6,187 nucleotides of DNA from Thermomonas sp. (GTDB lineage: Bacteria; Pseudomonadota; Gammaproteobacteria; Xanthomonadales; Xanthomonadaceae): NCBI GenBank assembly GCA_024711415.1, contig JANJSW010000092.1:1-6187 (forward strand). Reading direction: 5' to 3'. Every line of letters starts with the position of its first letter. Position 1 is the stretch's first letter. The position numbers and the translations under genes were made by a program. Shown here piece by piece: positions 1 through 6,187 of this stretch. The notes beneath the pieces are model-generated. The model searched no databases and was not told the DNA's origin. It saw only the letters and a program-made list of their open reading frames with translations.

Positions 1-318
1 GGCCTGGTTCAGCGCCACCACGTAGCCGCTGCCCAACTCCCCGCGGATGAGCTCGGCCACCTGCGCCTGTGCGTCGTCGCTGGCGGTGCGGACCAGCAGA
101 TTGCCGTCCTTGCTGATCTCGCTGCCGATTACCGCGATCGAGGCCTGCTTCAGCAGGCCATCGACCCGCTGCTTCAGCGCTTCGTCCACCTTGCCGCCGC
201 GGTTGGCGGTGATCTGCACGGCGGGATCCTGCGGGAACGCGTTCGGCACCGCGTACAGTACGGCGAGCGCCAACGTCAGCAGGATCAACAGGTATTTCAG
301 GCGGGAATATTCGAGCAT
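1..318 (-). CDS. secD: Protein translocase subunit SecD, N-terminal part (cut by window edge)
   Basis: SecD works with SecF and YajC at the inner membrane. The complex uses the proton gradient to help SecYEG/SecA finish protein export. The visible 106 residues start at an ATG (316-318 on the plus strand) and read MLEYSRLKYL, then a hydrophobic membrane segment at about residues 8-28, then the beginning of the large periplasmic domain, with the SecD-typical PQDPAVQITANRG stretch at about 29-41. Family members are about 600 residues long, so roughly five sixths lies beyond the left edge, and secF is expected after it. Only a weak GGGG precedes the start. The gene follows yajC by 55 nt in the same direction, the usual gammaproteobacterial order. 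No damage is visible in the part seen. Confidence 0.95.
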   Translation of the reverse strand, partial: MLEYSRLKYLLILLTLALAVLYAVPNAFPQDPAVQITANRGGKVDEALKQRVDGLLKQASIAVIGSEISKDGNLLVRTASDDAQAQVAELIRGELGSGYVVALNQA

Positions 319-329
319 CGCGGCACCCC

Positions 330-353
330 GCGCACGCCCCCGGGGGCGCACGC
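330..353. repeat. GC-rich inverted repeat in the yajC-secD gap
   Basis: A perfect 14-bp palindrome, CGCCCCCGGGGGCG, occupies 335-348. After a two-base mismatch on each side it continues as GCG/CGC arms (330-332 and 351-353). It lies just upstream of the secD start, between the yajC stop and the secD ATG. In RNA it would fold into a very stable hairpin about 12 nt before the secD start codon. There is no following U-run, so it does not look like an intrinsic terminator. It could limit translation of secD or protect the upstream mRNA, but both roles are inference. Confidence 0.5.
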
Positions 354-373
354 CTCTTGCGGCTGGGAATGGA

Positions 374-715
374 TCAGGCGGACTTCAGCGTGCCCTTGGG
401 CAGGACGCTGGCGATGGCGCCCTTCTGCACGCGCAGCTGCACGCCACTGGCGACTTCCACGGTGATGAACGCATCGCTCAGGCCGACCACGGTGCCGGCG
501 ATGCCGCCGCTGGTGATCACCTCGTCGCCCTTGGCCAGCTTGTCCAGCATCGCCTTGTGCTCCTTCTGCCGCTTCATCTGCGGGCGGATCATCAGGAAGT
601 ACATGATCGCGATCAGGATGACCGGGAACAGCAGGGTGGACATCATGCTGGGGGCAGCGGCGGGAGCGGCGGCCTGGGCATGGGCGACGGGAATCAGGAA
701 ATCGAGCGGGTTCAT
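374..715 (-). CDS. yajC: Sec translocon accessory subunit YajC
   Basis: YajC is a small single-pass inner-membrane protein that binds SecDF and takes part in the SecDF-YajC-YidC complex. The 113-residue product matches the usual family length (E. coli about 110). After a short alanine-rich N-terminus (MNPLDFLIPVAHAQ) there is one membrane segment at about residues 26-43. It ends in the family signature FLMIRPQMKRQKEH (40-53), followed by the conserved GDEVITSGGIAGTV (63-76) of the small cytoplasmic beta domain. The reading frame stays open further upstream (to 802), but those extra 29 residues have no family resemblance and come from the repeat-rich gap, so the MNPLDF start is preferred. No good Shine-Dalgarno sequence precedes it. 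It lies 111 nt after tgt and 55 nt before secD. Confidence 0.95.
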   Translation of the reverse strand: MNPLDFLIPVAHAQAAAPAAAPSMMSTLLFPVILIAIMYFLMIRPQMKRQKEHKAMLDKLAKGDEVITSGGIAGTVVGLSDAFITVEVASGVQLRVQKGAIASVLPKGTLKSA

Positions 716-730
716 CGGGAATCCGTGGTC

Positions 731-762
731 AGCGAAAACGAAAGGTCTGGCCGAGGCCAGCC
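731..762 (-). terminator. Hairpin plus T-rich tract upstream of yajC: possible attenuator or weak terminator
   Basis: Read on the minus strand, CTGGC and GCCAG (plus-strand 756-760 and 747-751) pair around a CTCG loop. Two flanking GG/CC pairs extend the stem across a bulged A. The stem is followed by ACCTTTCGTTTTCGC, a T-rich stretch broken by single C and G bases. This is the layout of a weak intrinsic terminator or attenuator. It sits 15 nt upstream of the yajC start, so it could lower read-through from tgt into yajC-secD. The broken T-tract makes strong termination doubtful. Confidence 0.35.
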
Positions 763-789
763 GGGGATTATGCCATGCCCGGGCCCACC

Positions 790-812
790 CCTCCCCTGCC
801 ACAAGGGGGAGG
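790..812. repeat. REP-like palindromic element after tgt
   Basis: CCTCCCC (790-796) and GGGGAGG (806-812) are perfect 7-bp inverted arms around a 9-nt loop, TGCCACAAG. The element begins 15 nt before the tgt stop codon on the opposite side, so it lies in the early 3' flank of tgt. From general knowledge, short palindromes of the form CTCCCC...TTGTGG...GGGGAG are scattered between genes in many xanthomonad and other GC-rich genomes. This copy fits that pattern, but one window cannot show that it is repeated. Likely roles are mRNA 3'-end protection or partial termination. Confidence 0.5.
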
Positions 813-826
813 CCGGGAGGGCGCCA

Positions 827-3018
<2,192 letters not shown>

Positions 3019-3029
3019 TGTATGCCGCG

Positions 3030-3461
3030 TCAGCGTTCGAACTTGGTCGACAGGATGATCGAGGTATTGGTGCGCTCCACCCCGTCGATGACGCCGATCC
3101 GGTCGGTCAGCACGTCCATCTCGCCTACCGTGGACGTCACCGCCAGCGCGATCAGGTCGTTGTCGCCGCTGATCGAATACAGCACCCGCACCTCGTGCAT
3201 GGCCTGCAACGCCTTCACCACCGCAGTCATCTGCTTGGGCCGCAGGGTGATCAGGATGTGCGCGCGGATGCGGCTGCGCTCCAGTTCGTCGTCCACCCGC
3301 ACGGTGTAGCCGCGGATCACGCCCTGCTGTTCCAGCCTGGCGATGCGGTTCTGCACCGTGGTGCGCGACAGTCCCAGCCGGCGGGCGATGTCGGCGGTGG
3401 CGGCACGGGCGTCCTCGCGGAGCAGGGACAGCAGCTGTTCGTCGGCAGGGGAAATTCGCAT
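3030..3461 (-). CDS. Lrp/AsnC-family transcriptional regulator
   Basis: This is a 143-residue cytoplasmic DNA-binding regulator of the feast/famine family, whose members form dimers to octamers and usually respond to an amino acid. The N-terminal helix-turn-helix spans about residues 5-52. The second part, TADIARRLGLSRTTVQNRIARLEQ, contains the recognition helix at about 32-44. After a linker, the RAM ligand-binding domain covers about 66-140, with the effector-pocket type motif VLYSISGDNDLIAL (93-106). Length and layout are normal. The ATG lacks a Shine-Dalgarno sequence and lies 8 nt after a TATGAT box, suggesting a leaderless message. It is divergent from the aminotransferase gene, a common arrangement for a regulator and its target, and it is also 11 nt from queA, so it may be co-transcribed with the queuosine genes. 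Which amino acid it senses cannot be told from the sequence. Confidence 0.93.
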   Translation of the reverse strand: MRISPADEQLLSLLREDARAATADIARRLGLSRTTVQNRIARLEQQGVIRGYTVRVDDELERSRIRAHILITLRPKQMTAVVKALQAMHEVRVLYSISGDNDLIALAVTSTVGEMDVLTDRIGVIDGVERTNTSIILSTKFER

Positions 3462-3469
3462 ATCGCCAG

Positions 3470-3475
3470 ATCATA
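3470..3475 (-). promoter_or_regulatory. Likely -10 box for the Lrp-type gene and downstream queA-tgt operon
   Basis: The minus strand reads TATGAT, five of six matches to the sigma-70 -10 consensus, ending 8 nt before the regulator's ATG. Initiation 7-9 nt downstream would place the first transcribed base at or within two bases of the A of the start codon. No good -35 is seen: at a 17-nt spacing the sequence is CGGCAA, and this overlaps the inverted repeat. The weak -35 would suit a regulated promoter. Confidence 0.5.
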
Positions 3476-3482
3476 ACGTCAT

Positions 3483-3504
3483 TCCGCCCATTTTGCCGGG
3501 CGGA
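3483..3504. promoter_or_regulatory. Inverted repeat in the divergent promoter region, candidate operator
   Basis: TCCGCCC (3483-3489) and GGGCGGA (3498-3504) form perfect 7-bp arms around the 8-base AT-rich spacer ATTTTGCC. The 22-bp dyad covers the spacer and -35 region of the putative promoter for the Lrp-type gene. It lies about 40 bases upstream of the -10-like box of the aminotransferase gene. Its size and position fit a dimer-binding operator that could repress one gene and control the other. It is not a close match to the AT-rich E. coli Lrp consensus that I recall, so binding by the neighbouring regulator is inference. Confidence 0.45.
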
Positions 3505-3542
3505 CAAGGCGAATTCACCCTACCGAACGACCTCAATCCCGG

Positions 3543-3548
3543 GATAAT
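3543..3548 (+). promoter_or_regulatory. Possible -10 box for the aminotransferase gene
   Basis: GATAAT matches the -10 consensus at five of six positions and stands out in an otherwise GC-rich region. Initiation near 3555 would give a leader of about 45 nt. The leader contains CCGCG and CGCGG (3563-3567 and 3572-3576), which could form a small hairpin upstream of the ribosome site. No recognisable -35 is seen at 16-18 nt (CTACCG at 17), so the promoter may need an activator. Confidence 0.35.
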
Positions 3549-3589
3549 GTGAGTTTCGCCTGCCGCGGCCCCGCGGACCGGCCCCGGAT

Positions 3590-3593
3590 GGAG
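3590..3593 (+). promoter_or_regulatory. Ribosome binding site of the aminotransferase gene
   Basis: GGAG lies 6 nt before the ATG at 3600 and supports the MSLIDT start. An in-frame ATG at 3588 overlaps this site and a GTG at 3549 lies further upstream. Neither has a comparable ribosome site. Confidence 0.7.
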
Positions 3594-3599
3594 ACACCT

Positions 3600-5093
3600 A
3601 TGAGCCTGATCGACACCCTCGCCCCGCTGCGCGCCCACGGCAAGGTCCGCACCGCCGGCCTGGACGACGCCGTCATCCTCGACTTCGCCGCGCGCGACCC
3701 GCAGCTGGGCGAGGCCATCGCCGCCGCCGCGCAGGAATATGCCGCCGTCCGCGCCGAGTTCCCGGAACTGCTGGAACTGGACGAGGACGCCCAGGCCGCG
3801 CAGGTGCAGGCCGACTTCGTCAACTTCTATGCCGCCGACGCCGCCAACCCCTACGTGGCGCTGACCGCGCGCGGCCCATGGATCGTCACCCTGAAGGGCG
3901 CGGTGCTGTACGACACCGGCGGCTACGGCATGCTGGGCCTGGGCCACGCGCCGCAGGCGGTGCTGGACGCGATGACCAAGCCGCAGGCGATGGCCAACAT
4001 CATGACCCCCAACGTGTCGCAGCTGCGCTTCACCCGCGCCATGCGCGCGGAAATCGGCCAAACGCGCGGCGGCTGCCCGTACACCGCCTTCATGTGCCTG
4101 AACTCCGGCTCCGAATCGGTATCGCTGGCTTCGCGCATCGTCGATGCCAACGCCAAGACCCAGACCGACCCGGGCGCGCACCACGCCGGCAAGGCGATCA
4201 AGCGGCTGGTGGTGAAGGGCGCCTTCCACGGCCGCACCGAGCGCCCGGCGCTGTATTCCGACTCCAGCCGCAAGACCTACCTGCAGCACCTGGCCAGCTT
4301 CCGCGGCGAGGACTCGGTGCTGACCGTGGCGCCGTACGACAAGGACGCGCTGCGCAAGATCTTCGCCGAGGCCGACGTCAACGGCTGGTTCATCGAGGCG
4401 ATGTTCCTGGAGCCGGTGATGGGCGAAGGCGACCACGGCCGCAGCGTGCCGGTGGACTTCTACAACCTGGCCCGCGAGCTGACCCGCGCGCACGGCAGCC
4501 TGCTGCTGGTCGATTCGATCCAGGCCGGCCTGCGCGCCACCGGCTACCTGTCGATCGTCGACTACCCCGGCTTCGAGCAGGTCGAGGCGCCGGACATGGA
4601 AACCTATTCCAAGGCGCTCAACGCCGGCCAGTACCCGCTGTCGGTGCTGGCGGTGGGCGAAGCCGCGGCCGGCATCTACAAGCGCGGCCTGTACGGCAAC
4701 ACCATGACCGCCAATCCGCGCGCGCTGGACGTGGCCTGCACCGTGCTGGCCTCGCTCACGCCGGCGCTGCGCGCCAACATCCAGCAGCGCGGCCGCGACG
4801 CCGTGGCCCTGCTGGAAGCGCTGCAGGCCGAACTGGGCGGCCCGATCACCAAGGTGCAGGGCACCGGCCTGCTGTTCTCCTGCGAACTGACCAAGCAGTT
4901 CAAGGGCTACGGCGCCGGTTCCACCGAGGAATGGATGCGCGAGCACGGCATCGGTGTGATCCACGGCGGCGAGAACTCGCTGCGCTTCACCCCGCAGTTC
5001 GCGGTCACCAGGGAAGAACTGGAACTGGTGGTCAACGTGGTCAAGCGCGCGCTGCTGGAAGGCCCGCGGGTGTCCCAGGCCGCGGCGGCCTGA
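3600..5093 (+). CDS. Class-III (fold-type I) PLP-dependent aminotransferase, substrate unknown
   Basis: This is a 497-residue pyridoxal-phosphate enzyme, longer than the usual 400-460 because about 90 residues precede the first core strand. Core motifs in order are LYDTGGYGMLGLGHAPQAV (103-121), the phosphate-binding NSGSESVSLASR (168-179), GAFHGRT (207-213), LEPVMGEGD (270-278), VDSIQAGLRATG (304-315) with Asp305 for the pyridine nitrogen, SKAL with the Schiff-base lysine Lys338, YGNTMTANPRAL (365-376), and LRFTPQF (461-467), whose arginine would bind the substrate carboxylate. In ordinary class-III enzymes the 304 motif is usually DEVQTGFGRTG. Here Ser306 replaces the glutamate and the helix after the glycine differs. 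The gene stands alone, divergent from an Lrp/AsnC regulator, which favours an amino-acid substrate such as an omega-amino acid. Lysine 6-aminotransferase or a similar activity is possible but unproven. A strong hairpin follows the stop. Confidence 0.9.
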   Translation: MSLIDTLAPLRAHGKVRTAGLDDAVILDFAARDPQLGEAIAAAAQEYAAVRAEFPELLELDEDAQAAQVQADFVNFYAADAANPYVALTARGPWIVTLKGAVLYDTGGYGMLGLGHAPQAVLDAMTKPQAMANIMTPNVSQLRFTRAMRAEIGQTRGGCPYTAFMCLNSGSESVSLASRIVDANAKTQTDPGAHHAGKAIKRLVVKGAFHGRTERPALYSDSSRKTYLQHLASFRGEDSVLTVAPYDKDALRKIFAEADVNGWFIEAMFLEPVMGEGDHGRSVPVDFYNLARELTRAHGSLLLVDSIQAGLRATGYLSIVDYPGFEQVEAPDMETYSKALNAGQYPLSVLAVGEAAAGIYKRGLYGNTMTANPRALDVACTVLASLTPALRANIQQRGRDAVALLEALQAELGGPITKVQGTGLLFSCELTKQFKGYGAGSTEEWMREHGIGVIHGGENSLRFTPQFAVTREELELVVNVVKRALLEGPRVSQAAAA

Positions 5094-5120
5094 AACGGCG
5101 CGCCGGCGACGATCCAATGC

Positions 5121-5147
5121 AACGGGGCGGCCATTGGCCGCCCCGTT
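5121..5147. terminator. Bidirectional intrinsic terminator between convergent genes
   Basis: AACGGGGCGGCC (5121-5132) and GGCCGCCCCGTT (5136-5147) pair perfectly into a 12-bp stem with the 3-nt loop ATT. On the plus strand the stem ends in TT and is followed by CGTTTGTG. On the minus strand it ends in TT followed by GCATTGG. The hairpin starts 28 nt after the aminotransferase stop and lies 53 nt beyond the pyrophosphatase stop, so it can serve both. The T-tracts are short, more so on the minus strand. Confidence 0.75.
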
Positions 5148-5175
5148 CGTTTGTGCGTCCCGGAGAGTCCGCGTT

Positions 5176-5191
5176 GGCGCCATACGGCGCC
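5176..5191. repeat. Small hairpin just after the pyrophosphatase stop
   Basis: GGCGCC occurs twice (5176-5181 and 5186-5191) around ATAC. Because each copy is self-complementary, the two can pair as a 6-bp stem with a 4-nt loop. It lies 8 nt after the pyrophosphatase stop on the minus strand, before the larger hairpin at 5121-5147. There is no T-tract. It may protect the mRNA end, or be chance in GC-rich DNA. Confidence 0.35.
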
Positions 5192-5199
5192 TGCAGGCG

Positions 5200-5805
5200 T
5201 CACTTGCCGAGGTAGCGCTGCAGTGCCTCCGCCGCGATCCGCCGCGCCTCGGCGGCATTGCCCCAGCCATGCAGCTCGACCGTCTTGCTGTCCGCCGGCA
5301 ACTGCTTGTAGACGCGGAAGAACGCCTCGATGCGGTCGATTTCGGCTTTCGGCAGGTCGGCCAAGTCGCGGATGCCGGCGTAGCTGGCGTCCACCTTGTC
5401 CACCGGCACGCCGATGATCTTCTCGTCGGCCTCGCCGCCGTCCACCATCCGCAGCACCCCGACCGGGTGGAAGCGGATCACCGCGCCCGGATGCAGCGGC
5501 GCGCGGGTCAGCACCAGCGCATCGAGCGGATCGCCGTCGCCGGCCAAGGTGCGCGGCATCGAGCCGTAGTTGGCGGGATAGGCCATCGGCATGGCAAGAA
5601 AGCGGTCGACGTGAAGCAGTCCGTCCTCGCCGATCTCGTACTTGGTGAAGCTGCCGGCCGGGATCTCCACCGCCAGCAGCAGCTCGGCCGGCGCCTTCGC
5701 CGGCTGGGCAGCATGGAACGGATGCACCCATCCGGGCTGCTCCGCGCCTGCCGCCAGCGGCAGGGCCATCAGCAGGGCGAGTTTCAGGGCATGGATCGCG
5801 CGCAT
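5200..5805 (-). CDS. ppa: Exported (periplasmic) family I inorganic pyrophosphatase
   Basis: It hydrolyses pyrophosphate to two phosphates. The 201-residue protein starts with a Sec signal peptide: Arg2, a hydrophobic core at about residues 7-19, and AGA followed by EQ as a type I signal peptidase site after residue 21. The mature enzyme of about 180 residues has the family I length. Active-site residues align with those of E. coli PPase: Glu47, Lys55 and Glu57 in EIPAGSFTKYE, Arg68, Tyr76 and Tyr80, the metal-binding DGDPLD (Asp90, Asp92, Asp95), Asp122, Asp127 and Lys129 in VDGGEADEK, and Tyr166-Lys167. An active enzyme is therefore expected. The ATG is 7 nt after the phosphoesterase stop, with GGAG 10 nt upstream, so translational coupling is likely. 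Cytosolic PPases lack the leader, so a second copy for central metabolism is expected elsewhere. The symbol names the enzyme family. Confidence 0.93.
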   Translation of the reverse strand: MRAIHALKLALLMALPLAAGAEQPGWVHPFHAAQPAKAPAELLLAVEIPAGSFTKYEIGEDGLLHVDRFLAMPMAYPANYGSMPRTLAGDGDPLDALVLTRAPLHPGAVIRFHPVGVLRMVDGGEADEKIIGVPVDKVDASYAGIRDLADLPKAEIDRIEAFFRVYKQLPADSKTVELHGWGNAAEARRIAAEALQRYLGK

Positions 5806-5812
5806 CGGCGGC

Positions 5813-6187
5813 TTACTCCCAGCATCGGTCGGTACGGCCGCCCAAGGTGGCGTCGCGGTGGCTGCAGTCGCGTTCGGCAATGCGACCCTGGCGGAATTCG
5901 CGCAGGGTCTTGCGGCCGTCCGCGGCGCGGGTGATTTCGAAGTCGTCGTACAGGCGGCCGGTGGCGGTGCGGGCCTGGTAGCGCAGGCGCGTGCCGTCGA
6001 TGCGCAGCACCTGGAACAGCTGGGTGTCCTCGGCGGTCGGGTCCATCGTGCGCCTGGCCTCGTCCGACAGCCGGTACTGTTTCGGCCCCGCCACGCTGAC
6101 GATGTACTGCGGCAACGACTGTCCGGAACGCTCGCCGGAACGCCGGCCATAGGTGTGGTCGTGCCCCTGCAGGACCAGGTCCACGCC
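5813..6187 (-). CDS. Metallophosphoesterase (calcineurin-like / purple acid phosphatase type), C-terminal part
   Basis: Only the last 124 residues are inside the window and the gene runs off the right edge. Close to the cut, the sequence VDLVLQGHDHTYGR carries the GHDH metal-binding histidines of calcineurin-like phosphoesterases, with the HTYGR ending typical of the purple acid phosphatase group. It continues with YIVSVAGPKQYRL and a beta-rich C-terminal tail. Two cysteines near the end (in ERDCSHRD and DRCWE) could form a disulfide, which would suit an exported protein, but the signal sequence region is not visible. The stop TAA is 7 nt before the exported pyrophosphatase start. The pairing suggests joint release of phosphate outside the cytoplasm. 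The exact substrate (phosphomonoester, diester or nucleotide) cannot be told. Confidence 0.88.
   Translation of the reverse strand, partial: GVDLVLQGHDHTYGRRSGERSGQSLPQYIVSVAGPKQYRLSDEARRTMDPTAEDTQLFQVLRIDGTRLRYQARTATGRLYDDFEITRAADGRKTLREFRQGRIAERDCSHRDATLGGRTDRCWE

Noticed and set aside
767..772. CATAAT as a -10 box for yajC on the minus strand
   Set aside because: No acceptable -35 lies 16-18 nt upstream (GGGAGG at 17), and a hairpin with a T-rich tract follows it, so support is too thin to call a promoter.
3019..3507. Upstream extension of the queA frame to 519 residues
   Set aside because: The added part is a shadow frame of the Lrp/AsnC gene. QueA of 356 residues already has the normal family length.
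3549..3599. GTG start giving a 17-residue longer aminotransferase
   Set aside because: The extra residues lie in the promoter and leader region and no ribosome site precedes the GTG, whereas the ATG at 3600 has GGAG at 6 nt.
3878..5215. 445-codon plus-strand frame inside the aminotransferase gene
   Set aside because: It is an Arg/Pro/Gly-rich alternative frame of the real gene with no motif.
3471..5270. 599-codon minus-strand open frame opposite the aminotransferase
   Set aside because: It is the antisense shadow of a conserved enzyme, rich in Gly, Ala, His, Val and Gln. It would also run through the terminator hairpin at 5121-5147.
5806..6150. Extension of the pyrophosphatase frame to 316 residues
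   Set aside because: The extra 115 residues are a low-complexity alternative frame of the phosphoesterase gene. The ATG at 5805 begins a proper signal peptide.

Overview
The window is GC-rich, densely coded chromosomal DNA. The protein sequences and gene order point to a gammaproteobacterium of the Xanthomonadaceae/Lysobacteraceae (Lysobacter, Luteimonas or Pseudoxanthomonas type). This assignment rests on recognised protein families and the queA-tgt-yajC-secD order, not on a database search. I see no insertion sequence, prophage, CRISPR array, tRNA or rRNA. Every stretch of DNA is either coding or a gap under 150 bases.

Left part (1-3461, all minus strand, so transcription runs right to left): an Lrp/AsnC-family regulator, then queA and tgt (tRNA queuosine synthesis), then yajC and the first 106 codons of secD (ancillary subunits of the Sec translocon). 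The regulator and queA are 11 nt apart. queA and tgt overlap by 4 nt (ATGA). tgt and yajC are separated by 111 nt holding two hairpins, one REP-like and one resembling an attenuator or weak terminator. yajC and secD are 55 nt apart with a strong GC palindrome between them. Tgt inserts preQ1 at the tRNA wobble position and QueA then adds the epoxycyclopentane ring. YajC and SecD work at the inner membrane in protein export.

Middle (3462-5093): a 138-nt divergent promoter region separates the regulator from a plus-strand fold-type I, class-III aminotransferase of 497 residues. The region holds a -10-like box for each direction and a perfect 7+7 inverted repeat suited to be an operator. The regulator has no Shine-Dalgarno sequence and its -10 box ends 8 nt before the ATG, so its mRNA may be leaderless. 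Lrp/AsnC proteins often control adjacent amino-acid metabolism genes, so the aminotransferase is a plausible target. Its substrate cannot be read from the sequence.

Right part (5094-6187): a perfect 12-bp stem hairpin lies between the convergent aminotransferase and pyrophosphatase genes and probably ends transcription from one or both sides. On the minus strand, a metallophosphoesterase (C-terminal 124 residues only) is followed after 7 nt by a family I inorganic pyrophosphatase with a clear Sec signal peptide. This pair looks like an extracytoplasmic phosphate-releasing unit.

I find no convincing undescribed system. The most interesting points are the possibly leaderless, possibly autoregulated Lrp-type gene transcribed into queA, the exported pyrophosphatase paired with a phosphoesterase, the aminotransferase with altered class-III motifs, and the structured tgt-yajC gap.
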